Assembly: GCA_029204225.1 (NCBI GenBank)
Contig: CM055098.1
Span: 21,487,097-21,551,096, forward strand
Direction of reading: 5' to 3'
Length of the DNA: 64,000 nt
From: Diphasiastrum complanatum
Lineage: Eukaryota; Streptophyta; Lycopodiopsida; Lycopodiales; Lycopodiaceae
In this document: positions 1 to 10,373 of the stretch, in pieces
Layout of the letters: every line of letters begins with the position of its first letter
How positions within the stretch are numbered: position 1 is the first letter of the stretch
Position numbers and translations under genes: made by a program
The notes under the pieces: model-generated
What the model was told of the DNA's origin: nothing
Database searches by the model: none
What the model saw: the letters and a program-made list of their open reading frames with translations, nothing else

Positions 1-272
1 TGCTTTCAGGTTTGGGTGTTGTGTGTGGAGCTGAAGTATTCAAAGATTAAATGCCAAAAAGCTGCTGTCTGCATCAAAACCTTGATGCTTTTGGGAACTG
101 GGTGTTGACTATTGAGAGTTCCAAATCCAAAATGGATGAGCACTGCCAGCAGCAGCAGATTTGTGGGGGTAGCAGCCGCCAGGATGAATGCATTGAAGGA
201 CTACTCTGTGGTGGAGCAGTTTGGTATGTGAGAAAAATGACACTGCTGTAACTTTTCCTGGGCTGGCACCTG

Positions 273-1247
273 TTGAATGCTTTCATTTTGCCTCGATGGG
301 GACGGGATTTGATCAAAGATGGTATAGGAGGGCATGCACTGCTGAAATGCAGCTACTTAACAAGTGTGGTAGAAAAAGCTCAGGAATATCCATTTGGAGT
401 GGGTATAGAGAATGAAGCTGTCTTTAGCTCTCATATAAATGCTGCAGCAATCAGCCGAAGCCAAAGGTCAGATCTTTGTGGTAAGTACTGCAATCCTCCT
501 GGTGCTTAGCAGTGCCTGCAAGCTGTTGCACCACTTGAAGATGCATCCATTTTACTTCAGGGACTAGCAATTACAGGAAAGTCACCATCTTTTAGGAAGA
601 TCAACATTGTGCAGACAAGTTAGCTGTCTTATGAGGATGGTAGGCAGCTCAGTTTAGAAGCAAATCCGACATCATCTGCAGCACCTAAATGACGATATTT
701 ATGCACTTAATGAAGCTATTGTTCGGGATGGATCGTTACCGGCAAAACTGCATTTGTAGCTACAAGCTTTAGGGCATTTTGCCAGCTATCCCCGTACAAG
801 CCAGCAAGTTTGTACTATCTTGTATCACAGATTAGAGGACAGCTTCATTTGGATCAGATCTAGCAGGAAGTTTGAAGTTTACAGTGCTTTGGGATCAGAG
901 CTCCATATGGATGTGTCACGCGGATGGATGAATCTCCTTATTAGGTATAAATAGGCCAAACCCATGAAGGATCCTCAAAACATTACTGTGAATGGGTCAG
1001 AAATCACACACATTGGCAAATGCAGGCACTATATAGATCTTTTATGCCTTTATAAAAGAATTTATTGCCAAATACAGCCACAAACAATGCCTGCTGATTC
1101 CCTGGAATTCAGAAAAGGCTAGCTGTACTTACTCTTGAATCGATTTGGGATTGATCATTGTGGGGCTTGGCATTCCCAAGCCCTTTTCAAATTTCTCCAG
1201 TATATCCGACTTTCTGAAACCCTAACATACTCTCCAGCTAGCTGGAG
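273..1247 (+). pseudogene. Decayed, unrecognised coding-like region upstream of CSLA
   Basis: I do not recognise the protein. One frame runs from 273 to about 694 with two internal stops (507-509 and 621-623). The frame one base over then runs from about 677 to the CSLA start with three stops (757-759, 952-954, 1120-1122). All five stops are TAG. Between them the translation looks protein-like, for example ALGHFASYPRTSQQVCT near 760-815. Long frames broken only by TAG and one frame change suggest a fairly recent pseudogene, or an uncommon exon series misread as one frame. It runs straight into the 5' side of the CSLA gene on the same strand, so part of it may now serve as CSLA promoter or leader. 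1-272 shows nothing I can name. Confidence 0.35.
946..953 (+). promoter_or_regulatory. TATA-box-like TATAAATA, possible CSLA promoter
   Basis: TATAAATA is followed by GGCC, about 295 bp before the CSLA ATG at 1248. That spacing would imply a 5' untranslated leader of roughly 260 bases. The match is to the plant TATA consensus only; no transcription start is visible, and the site also overlaps one of the TAG stops of the upstream pseudogene frame. Confidence 0.3.
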
Positions 1248-2915
1248 ATGGGGGAAGTAGCAGCAAAAAGTTTTTTCAACATGCTGCTGATAAAGATGGA
1301 GCATTTTTTTGATGAATTGCTTATTCAGACGTCAGACACAACAAATATACAGAAATATCTGGCTATTCTGATGATGCATCTGGCAGAAATATGGAATAAA
1401 GCCCGAGTGAAGGTAATAGCTCCAAGTCTACAGCTAGCAATGACAATATGCCTGGTATTGCAGGTATTACTGTTCATTGAAGTACTGTACATGTACCTAG
1501 CATTTGTCTACCTCAAGTTGTCAAGGTATAAACCAGAAAATAGCTACAAATTTGAGCCTATCAGAGAAGATCAGGAGTTTGGAGATGCAGCATATCCTAT
1601 GATTTTAGTGCAGATACCAATGTACAATGAGCGCGAGGTGTATAAGTTGTCGATTAGGGCAGTGTGTGGCCTGTCATGGCCCACAAGCCGCTTTATTGTT
1701 CAAATCTTGGATGGTTCTTCAGATTTTTCCACGAGGGAGCTGATCAAGAAGGAGTGTCAGTACTGGGTAAGCAAGGGAATCAATGTGCAGTATGAAATGA
1801 GGGACAACAGAAATGGGTATAAGGCAGGTGCATTGAGTGAAGGGCTGAGCCATAGCTATGCTCAAATGTGTGAGTTTGCTGCAATCTTTGACGCTGATTT
1901 CCAGCCAGATCCCGACTTCCTTCATAGAAGTGTGCCTTTTCTTGTTAACAACCCCGAGCTTGCATTTCTGCAGGCGCGCTGGATATTTGTTAATTCAAAT
2001 GACTGCATCATGACAAGGATGGCTGAAATTTCCCTCAATTATCAGTTCTTGGTGGAGCAGCAGGTAGGATCAACCGTTCATGAATTTTTGAGTTTCAATG
2101 GCAGTGCTGGTTTGTGGAGGATCCGTGCCATCGTTGATGCAGGAGGATGGCAACATAGGACTACAGTTGAAGATATGGACTTGGCAACCAGGGCTGGTCT
2201 ACAAGGGTGGAAATCTGTTTACGTGAATGACCTTTTGGTGAAAAGTGAGCTACCTAGCACATTCAATGCTTTTCGCAATCAGCAGCACCGCTGGTATTGT
2301 GGTCCTGCAAATCTGTTCAGAAATATTTTGCCCAGCATACTGGTGAGCAGGAAGGTCACTATTTGGAAGAAGCTGCACATGATCTATTCTTTCTTTTTAA
2401 TTAGAAGGATCCTTGCACAACTTGTAGCCTTCACCTTCTTTTGCATATTAATTCCTGCAAGTAAACTTGCACCAGAGGTGCATGTACCTTACTGGGGGAC
2501 CATTTTCCTTCCTCTATTTCTACCCCTTATCGTACTAAATGTACTATTAACCACCCCCAGATCCCTGCATCTGATGGTAATCTGGATACTGTTTGAGAAT
2601 GTTATGACAGTGCTCCGCACAAAAGCAGTAATTACTGGCTTGCTGGGTATAGGACGTGTCAATGAGTGGATTGTTACCAAAAAACTTGGCACTGCTTCTG
2701 AAGAAAAGCAAAGTAAATCTCGCAAAAGAGGGTGTTGCAATACTGGTGTCAACATTCATACTCCTGAACTCCTGATAGGTGTATACCTTTTTGGTTGTTC
2801 ATGTTATGATTTGATGTTTGGACATAGCCACTTCTACATGATCTACCTTTCTACTCAAGCTGTTGCATTTTTTGTGATGGGTTTCGGCTATGTTGGAACT
2901 TTTGTACCAGACTAG
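1248..2915 (+). CDS. CSLA: Cellulose synthase-like A, glucomannan 4-beta-mannosyltransferase (GT2)
   Basis: A 555-residue, single-frame protein of normal CSLA length. CSLA enzymes are Golgi membrane GT2 transferases that build beta-1,4-mannan or glucomannan from GDP-mannose/GDP-glucose. Seen here: an N-terminal membrane segment (about 60-90), the DxD motif DAD (215-217), TVED (306-309), QQHRW (345-349), and hydrophobic C-terminal segments (about 387-413, 427-446, 517-550). The end, GYVGTFVPD, is typical of CSLA rather than CSLC. The first donor-binding motif reads DGSSD (155-159), whereas CSLA proteins normally have two adjacent Asp there, so activity is not certain. The ATG at 1248 is the first in frame and gives the expected N-terminus. 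There is no intron, which is unusual for CSLA genes and may mean a retrocopy, though no poly(A) tail is seen. It is the only intact host gene in the window. Confidence 0.9.
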   Translation: MGEVAAKSFFNMLLIKMEHFFDELLIQTSDTTNIQKYLAILMMHLAEIWNKARVKVIAPSLQLAMTICLVLQVLLFIEVLYMYLAFVYLKLSRYKPENSYKFEPIREDQEFGDAAYPMILVQIPMYNEREVYKLSIRAVCGLSWPTSRFIVQILDGSSDFSTRELIKKECQYWVSKGINVQYEMRDNRNGYKAGALSEGLSHSYAQMCEFAAIFDADFQPDPDFLHRSVPFLVNNPELAFLQARWIFVNSNDCIMTRMAEISLNYQFLVEQQVGSTVHEFLSFNGSAGLWRIRAIVDAGGWQHRTTVEDMDLATRAGLQGWKSVYVNDLLVKSELPSTFNAFRNQQHRWYCGPANLFRNILPSILVSRKVTIWKKLHMIYSFFLIRRILAQLVAFTFFCILIPASKLAPEVHVPYWGTIFLPLFLPLIVLNVLLTTPRSLHLMVIWILFENVMTVLRTKAVITGLLGIGRVNEWIVTKKLGTASEEKQSKSRKRGCCNTGVNIHTPELLIGVYLFGCSCYDLMFGHSHFYMIYLSTQAVAFFVMGFGYVGTFVPD

Positions 2916-5900
2916 CCCTGCCCTCCGCAATTGAGCATCCAAGTATTCAACCTTGCCATGTTTTCAATGGGTTTGGGCTGTTTTGGATCTTATGTCTTGG
3001 ATAAGAGTCCTGCCCTTCAATTTTGAACATTCATTTCAAAACTTATGCTTTTGGCAAATGCATATCCTGGTCGTGTTTATTCTGGATGGAAGGTCTGTTT
3101 GAAAGTTACTAATTGGCAACCAAAGTGGATGATATGACGATTTTGAAAATGACCCAGAGTTATTGAAGTTTGTATTCTAAAGCTCTAGTTTTGACCATCT
3201 TCTGGATGGACGTAACAAGTGGACTGAACATTTGGCATAGGGCATCTCCTCCAATACACCTCCACAACAGAAAAAGCTTGATAATGCAAGCCATATGCAA
3301 TTTTTATGTTTTTTTTTCTTCTTTGAACTGCCTAAACTTCAAAACTGTAGCATTATGATAGCTATCCTGAATTTTTTCCAGCATTGTGCTGCCATGTATA
3401 GTAATTCTTTCCTCTGGCAAAGTGCCTCAATGATAAGGCTTATTTGGTCCAACTTGGAGTTTGTGTGAAATATGGTCAGATAATGGGGTAGATCATGTTG
3501 AAGGAAGCTATGCATGAAGAAATTTCAGCTGATCTTTGCCAGTGTGGAGTTGAGATTTCTGACAGGATTTTGGATTTCTGCTGCTGCAATAAGTGGGGTG
3601 ACACCAAATTTCTGAATATCTGAAGGGGTAGTTACTAGAGATCACTCCTAGTTGAGACATCCACTAGGTTATGTAGAGGAGTCTCTGTTGTTGCTTTTAT
3701 GGCACAGTAAATTGTTCTTATTATTTTTCTATCGAAACTTAAGTGTAGAGGTTTTATTTTTGGTTCCTGAGTGAATGCAATACTGTATTTTTAAATCAAG
3801 TTGGAGGGAGGACATTAAGAAGCAGGATTAATGTTTTCTGCTCTAGCTGACAGGTTGCTGCCATTCTTTAAAAAATAGCATGTCGATTATATCTACTAGC
3901 TTCATCACAATCTGTTTTAAGGAATAGTGGTAGTTCTTTATGGGTGTCAGGTGCCAGAAAACCTTCAAATATATTTAAGCCTACAAGGCTATGGGGAATG
4001 AATACATTTTAGCTTATGGGGGGCACAGAATATGTGAGAATTGTTCTCGTAAAGTTTCCAAAGTACAACTGGGAAAGATGCAAAAAGCTCCTTTGTTTAG
4101 CCTTGGTTCCTTTTATACGGTCCCTAACCATAAGATTTAAACATTTTCTTCAAGCAAGGTATATTGGCTATGAAAGACTTAAAAGTGGATGACATACATT
4201 AGTTTTAGTAATTCTCGAGGTCAAATTCTTCTTGCAGGATGCTAGTTATGACATGGTTATTGGGTCTAGATTTTTGCATTTTTGAAAAAGGATTAAAGTT
4301 TCTTCAGTTTCGGCCATTTTGGCTATGTCACACCTTGCTTTGCTGTTAACTAGCTCGAGAAACCATATGTACACTGCCGTGATTCACCTGTTTGAAGTAT
4401 GAGGAAAGCTACATGCAATCAATAAGCAAGCCAACATTCAGCTTAACCTGCTAGCCTTAAAGAGGCAATTCAACATGCTAAGGCGATTCAGTCATGGTGA
4501 TTTATATTAGTCAGAATGCAAGACATGCTGGTAGTTATAGCCATCCAAGAAATATCAAGTTCTATCACCTCTTTCAGTGAATCAGGGGGAAGAAATTTTT
4601 TTGAAAAATCCGGAAGGTACTTGTGATGTATTTTCCAATGCCTTTTCTCATGATAAGGAAGATCAGTATGAGATTTGTTCCTATAATAAATAGCAAAGCC
4701 TGCAAATGTCACTTAAGCAGTGGTTCTTGTACATTAACTATCAGCTATAGTAGGTAATTGAGGTTCTTCAAGAATTGTTATTGAATCTGGGCAAGTTAGT
4801 TCTCAAATGTTAGATATGTGTACCTTGGCTATTGAAATCATCTCATAACTATTGAGGTAGACATTACTATATTATTTTTGGCATAACCCGACCAATCTTA
4901 GGGAGTATTTAGAATATGATCTTGACTTTGTATTCATAAGAAATGTTAGCACCTAGACGAGATTAGAACCAAATGGCTGTATATTGTGTGCTATAGCTGA
5001 TGGACCTCAACACTGCTTAATTGATTCCTCTATTGAGGTAACTATGCAATCAAAATATTGCTTTCAATCTGAGCATGCAACTGAAAACTCTCCTATCCTA
5101 AAATTTTACCTGAACTCCTCACAATCTCTCAAAGCAGATGCACTTTGTGTAAGTAAAGGGCGTAGATTATCAATCTGCTCATGCACCCAAGAACTTAATT
5201 AACATCCATCCATATTTGTTAGAACTTCTATATTGTCATGGATATCCTGTGCAAATGAGTGCCCTTTCTACTCATATGTTGGCCATGCAATTTCTTTATT
5301 GGATATCGATAAGGGCCCTGTTTTATTTGTTTTGTTTTTATGCTGGCCATAGACCCAACTAGTACTAGTTCATTAGCTCGACTGAAAGCCCACAGGAGGG
5401 TGCACTATTATACCTTCATTTGGCCACTTTTGACTATTTCACTTCTAGTCTCTAGAAGCTTCCATTCTAGGGCATTTGATTTGTATAAATGGGGACTGGA
5501 GACCTTTATTTTAAAGCTTTGGATATTGATACTGCTTGAGCTGAGAGAAAAGCTTATGCATGGAGCTAATGACTGGTGGCAAGTCAGCTAGCAAGCGTTC
5601 TTATGCTCTTAAGATTGTGCCATGGTTGGAGCATTGGAGAAATATATGATGGAACAAAGAAGAACACCAGGTAAGATTCAGATTCAATCAAATAGGGTTG
5701 CTTTAGCTGGTATTATTGGTCAGCCAATTAGGAGCACAATGATCATTAAGTTGGGATTCAATATTATATGAAGGATTGCTAGTTAACAATTACCTGGGAA
5801 CCTAGCCGTTTTATGACCAGGGCTTACGTCCCTTGTTCCTTGTTCAGGCTAAGCTGAGCATGAAAGAGAACATACTCATATCAATTGCTGAGCAGCAATT

Positions 5901-6536
5901 GTTTTTGGACTTGAGCCTCTTTTTTTTTTGGGCTTTTATAAATGCTCATAATTTTATTTAGATTGTTTCCTTCAAAGGTTATGGGGCCATGTTAACCCCC
6001 TCATGTTGAATAGGTGTACCTAGCATTGTCCTTCACAGGACATTCGATTAGAAAATTCAAATAATGAGTTTCATTATACTCCATGAAAACTAGCGCCCAA
6101 TGTTGGTCTTGTTTTTGAAAAGATGTTCACAAAATACAAACTCATTCCGTTGGCAACATTGAAAATGATATACTAGATTTGTAGACGTCAAAATTTTGGC
6201 TTAAAAGGTATAGAGATATGATACCTTGAAAGGCACAAAATGCAGTATACTGGTTATGTGAATGACAGTGTTGGTGCTTTACAGATTTTATTCTCTATGA
6301 AAAGGATTAACATGAATCAGGAAAGCTGACAAAAATCACCCCACGGACAATATACATTGCTAGACTGAACTCAGAGTGGAATACCCAATTAAAAATACAT
6401 ATGTAGGTTTAATGGGTCCTCAAAAAATTGCTGATTCTAACTTCATTGGATGAAGAAGATGAGGACTTACCAGTAAGAGACATGTTGACAGTTATACAAA
6501 TAGAACAATCTTAATCTCTCGATATATTGAGTTGAT
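2916..6536. other. Gene-free stretch downstream of CSLA
   Basis: The first few hundred bases are probably the CSLA 3' untranslated region. The rest is AT-rich, with only short, unconvincing frames, for example 83 codons at 5340-5591 containing a hydrophobic stretch and no recognisable motif. I see no tandem repeat, LTR pair or transposon protein. Confidence 0.5.
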
Positions 6537-6548
6537 GCTCTGATACCA
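6537..6548 (-). other. Initiator-tRNA-Met primer-binding site of a decayed LTR element
   Basis: The plus strand reads GCTCTGATACCA, the complement of the copia-type primer-binding site. It is followed three bases later by TGTAAGGGTGAGAGG (from 6552), the expected start of an LTR seen from its far side. A minus-strand element would have its internal part below 6537, but no gag or pol can be read there. This is therefore an LTR relic or an old element with its coding part lost. Confidence 0.45.
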
Positions 6549-6551
6549 ATC

Positions 6552-7700
6552 TGTAAGGGTGAGAGGACGGAATGGAGAAAGAGAAAAGGAAATATCTGTG
6601 GAACAACTCTCATTGTTATGGGCTGCTACTAGCAAGAACAGTCTAAAAGATTGTTAGTACAGAAATGGATTCACAGTCTATGCGTTCTCACTCATAGAAT
6701 CTTAAAAATTAATTCATACCCAAATAAAAATGAGTACAATCCACCGAAGAATTTAGAAGAGGTGTGGTATTATTGTAAATTAGATTCAGAACAAAGTTCA
6801 GTTTAGAATGTAAAATGATAGTGTTGTGTGATAATGCAAGTTCTTCAGGCGTCATAGACAACCATCGTCTGATCAGATTCTGAGAAGTCGTAGACATCCG
6901 TGATCTGCTGATCAGAGTGAGTAAACAAGCGTGAACAAATAGTAAGGGTGTAATCAAATCACCACATTATACATCTACATTAAATACATATGACAGAATG
7001 TGTTGCTTCTATATTACAATGAAAGCTTGAACAACGCTGAGTACGTTACAACCAAGAATGGAGACATAACTTGGACGCTCGATATCATTCGCTTTGTTGG
7101 CGGAGCATCACGTAGAGTGCATGATGAAGATGTACTTATACACTACATTACAATAAATGCTTGTCATCTAACTAAGTACTTTGTTGTACTTAGGAAGTAG
7201 TTGACTTATAATGACAGTTGTACAATGTGTACATAAGTTAATGATCTCCTTTGGGAGATTGATATGGTGGTGCTTGTCGCAACTGTAGTTGCTGCAGTAT
7301 TCTGCGGAGTCTTGTGGTCACTGGGCGGAGCCTTGACTCCCTTGTGGCGCCTTAACGGTTGGTCTTCACATAGTGACCAGAGCGTTGACTTTGCGGTGCC
7401 TTGGAGATTCTTTGATGTGCCTTGGCAGTAGTTTCGGTCAAACAACTCGAAGTCGTCAGAATATGTCGAAGTAGACGGACACTTTGCATTTTTCACCTTT
7501 CGAAAAAATGCGAACTGTGCGAAAAACAGTTCAATTTTGCAGACTATTGCAAAAACAGTCAATTTCTACAGACTTGTGGAAGCCCGATGTAGTTGTTCTT
7601 CAAATAGTTCGGTTGTCCGAGTTCTGTGATTCCAAGGAGTAAACTGTGGACTAAATTTCCTACAAGATCTATCAAAATAGCAATCGAAATTGCTTGAAAA
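6552..7700 (-). mobile_element. Probable decayed LTR sequence, limits uncertain
   Basis: This lies next to the primer-binding site at 6537-6548. It contains no gene. Short frames at 6709-6957 and 7206-7562 carry no known domain. Around 7305-7440 a loose GCGGAGCCTTG-like phrase recurs about five times with changes. I cannot find a second LTR copy, so the far boundary is a guess. Confidence 0.25.
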
Positions 7701-7705
7701 AGTGT

Positions 7706-7925
7706 GATCGTCAAGCCCATAGCCAGTCGCTAGTCAGCGGGTCAAAAACCACTCAAAAACATGTGCATTATGCATGAAAAATTTACCATCCTATAGATAG
7801 CCATTGTCCATTGGCAACAAAACTGACATATAGGTGAGGAATGTACCTCATAAATGGATCAATAGATATGCTGGGACAACGCCCACCAACAAGCATCATA
7901 ATTGCTTCTTTTGAAGCCAAGAGGT
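7706..7925. repeat. Dispersed repeat, copy 1 (partner at 32756-32985)
   Basis: About 220 bp closely match 32756-32985 in the same orientation. Shared phrases include AAAAACCACTCAAAAACATG, TGGATCAATAGATATGCTGG and ATTGCTTCTTTTGAA. No coding sense is visible in either copy. It is probably part of an unclassified transposon or LTR leader. Confidence 0.7.
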
Positions 7926-8134
7926 ATTTGCATTGTAAATAACACTTTTGAGATTAAGGTATCTTGCTCTCTATTATGGAGAATTATCATTCTATTTCAT
8001 TTGTGTTCCCCTTGGAAAGGTGCATAGCTTGAGGGAAGGTGCTCGGGCCTCCTCTTGCCTCCTTTTCATCGGTTTTATTGTGGCATGTTCATTATTGCTT
8101 ATTTATTTAGTATTAGCTGCAATCTCATTTTATT

Positions 8135-8265
8135 ACCCTTCGGGTGTTAATCTAGGATTAGTCTAGTCACCTTGCTAGTTGGGTAAGCCTTAGCAAGGAT
8201 TTTTATTGTTGTTACAAATTATTTTATTTCCGTTTCGAGCACTAGTTGGGTAAGCCTTAGTGCTC
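8135..8265. other. Cluster of short hairpins with two identical 13-nt loops
   Basis: Three perfect stem-loops lie in 130 bp: ACCC-TTC-GGGT at 8135-8145, an 8-bp stem CCTTGCTA/TAGCAAGG at 8170-8198, and an 8-bp stem GAGCACTA/TAGTGCTC at 8237-8265. The last two enclose the identical 13-base loop GTTGGGTAAGCCT, but five of their eight stem pairs differ while staying fully paired. Function unknown. The cluster lies just before the likely 5' LTR of the copia element at 8299. Confidence 0.6.
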
Positions 8266-8298
8266 TCATTTCTGTCCATATTTTTGTTGAAGCTTATT

Positions 8299-8845
8299 GT
8301 AGGAACTTAAAAAGTGGATGAATCTCTACATCCCTATACTACACCTGTAAGTAGATCTAGCCACCGCACTCACTAGAAATACTTCCAACAAAGCCACACG
8401 AACACTGGAAGTAAGTAATCAGCTGGAAAAGAGACAAGTGTGGAACAACTTAGACAAACTCATAGGTGTTATGAGTACAATGAGCTATCCCACACGTGCT
8501 GGATGTAGCTTAGAGAGAGAGTATTGTGATTTTGTACTTGATCCATGATGGATCCATTATTGAGCTAATGATGAAAAATCTTGGTTTGTGAAGCAATCTT
8601 TGTGTTTTGACTCTCTTAAGCACTTTCTTTGTGGATGAATGCTTAGTGAATGATAAGTAAACTATTTTTCTATTATCAGGCCGTACAATAGCTGTACTTC
8701 ACACATGTGAAGCCGTGGATCATCATTTTTATTGTTCTTGCTTGGAATCAAGCTAGTCTTGATATAGATCAAGATCCCAAGCTATCAATCACTCTTTGTG
8801 ATCATTCGTAGATCAATTTCAGTCCTTAAACTCTAAAATTTGACA
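8299..8845 (+). repeat. Probable 5' LTR of the truncated copia element
   Basis: It ends in ...TTGACA directly before the primer-binding site at 8846. It probably starts at TGTAGGAACTT (8299), giving about 547 bp, but no second LTR survives to prove the start. CACACATGTG near 8700 is a one-base variant of the palindrome found in the other copia families of the window. Confidence 0.5.
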
Positions 8846-8857
8846 TGGTATCAGAGC
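8846..8857 (+). other. Primer-binding site (initiator tRNA-Met), copia
   Basis: TGGTATCAGAGC, complementary to the 3' end of plant initiator tRNA-Met, lies immediately after the LTR end. It sets the plus orientation of the element. A leader of about 600 bases follows to the gag start, with CACACGTGTG at 8998-9007. Confidence 0.85.
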
Positions 8858-9458
8858 CGAGTCAAAGAGCTTAGTTGATACTCCAAATTTGGTGAAAGCA
8901 TTGGTGCTAGATTCATTTTGAAGGAGGGCGACCTTTTCTAATAGTTTACCTTTAATGTTGAGGTTCAGATTAGTGTGGAAAGTTTAGATGTACTTCTCAC
9001 ACGTGTGAGAGGCTGCTGGAGTTGTACTTTCACCAAAACTTTGTGTTTTTTCAATATTTGAGCTTCAAACAAAATGTGTAGAGTGAAACTAGTGATGTGC
9101 TTATGAAAAACCATTGTTTCCTTCATAGATTTGATGAGTAAATGGTGTTAGAAGCTTATTAAACCTACAAATCCTTGAAAGAGAGTTTGAGGCTTATGTT
9201 ATCTAGCTCAAGAGTGAAACTAAAACCATTCTAAACACTATTGGAAGGCATTGGCACTTCCAAGAGTCAAATCCAAGCTTCTCAGTGAATAGATTGTGTA
9301 GAATGCTTTTTTCCAAATCTTTTTGAGTTCAAGATCATTATAGATCTTGCTTCTTGGGTCTAATGAGATTCAAAAGAGTAGCATTTTAGCTAAATTCTGA
9401 GAAAGGAAAAAGGGAGAGCCTTTGAATAGTACATTTGTTGTACTTGTTACTAGATAGA

Positions 9459-9710
9459 ATGGGTTCAATTGGAGCCTATCTTCTTGAGGCTAGTGAAAGG
9501 CTAAATTCTAATAATTATTCAACTTGGAAAGTCAGAATGGATTCACTACTTGTGCTCCAAGATATGTTTGATCTTGTCATAGGTGAGGAAGAAGAACCTC
9601 AAGGAGGGCAAGATCAAGTGAGGTACAAAAAGAGAGCTAGACTAGCAATACATTGCTTGAAAATGAATGTTAGTAATGAACTTCTAAAGAAAGTGGCATC
9701 TTGCCCTTGA
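9459..9710 (+). pseudogene. Copia gag N-terminus, truncated by internal deletion
   Basis: The frame is open from 9435, but MGSIGAYLLEASERL at 9459 aligns with the gag start of the other copias here and is the likely start. It holds the first about 80 residues of a UBN2-type gag (WKVRMDSLLVLQDM, LAIHCLKMNVSNELL). It ends at a stop just after ASCP. The rest of gag and the zinc knuckle are missing: about 17 bases later the sequence is already at the protease linker. So roughly 200 gag codons were deleted. Confidence 0.8.
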
Positions 9711-9726
9711 GGAAGATGACGATGAA

Positions 9727-10356
9727 GTGGATTCATCCTTGATGGCTTCTACATCAACATCAAAGAGCGACACATGGTGGATTGATAGTGGGGCTAGTTC
9801 CCACATGACATTCCAAAAGGATTATTTCTCAACTCTTGTACCTTTTGTAAGTTGTAAGAAGTCTATTCTAACAACAAGTGATCAAGAATGTAGAATAGAT
9901 GGAGTGGGAACTATTCCCTTAAGTCTTGGATCTTCTAAAAGAGTAGATCTTGATAATGTACTCTATGTTCCTACACTAACTAAGAATTTGTTAAGTGTAG
10001 GACAATTGATGGATGATGGCTTAGATGTCCATTTTAAGCAAGGTGTTTGCTCCATAATGATGAATAATACTTGCATTGTAAAGAGATTCAAGCAAGGAAG
10101 GCTTTTTAAGCTAGACGCTAATGTTTATCTTGGAAGTGCGAACATGGTGAAAGAGGAGCTCAATCAAGTGGAGCTTTGGCATAAGAGGTTGGGCCACCCC
10201 AACTTCAAATCTATGGATATGATATGCACCAAGGATCTTGCTCTCGGCCTTCCAAAGACACTCTCAAAGTGTGGAAAAAGTTGTGAAGCTTGTAGCTCTC
10301 AAAGGCACACAAGCTACCTTTTGATATCTCTTCCACTAGATCTACAAAAGCATTAG
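9727..10356 (+). pseudogene. Copia protease and GAG-pre-integrase part of pol
   Basis: The frame holds the retropepsin motif WWIDSGASSHM (protease active site DSG) and NVLYVPTLTKNLLSVGQL. The GAG-pre-integrase motif LWHKRLGHPNF follows, then the zinc-binding end CGKSCEACS. It ends at a stop at the start of the integrase core; the next frame (10374) carries on one base-phase away, so a frameshift lies near 10350. Lack of gag and frameshifts make this copy inactive by itself. Confidence 0.8.
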
Positions 10357-10373
10357 ATCTTATTCATAGTGAT

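Noticed and set aside
7948-8166. 72-codon frame with a hydrophobic middle near the hairpins
   Set aside because: Short, no homology recognised, and it ends just before the hairpin cluster; likely chance.
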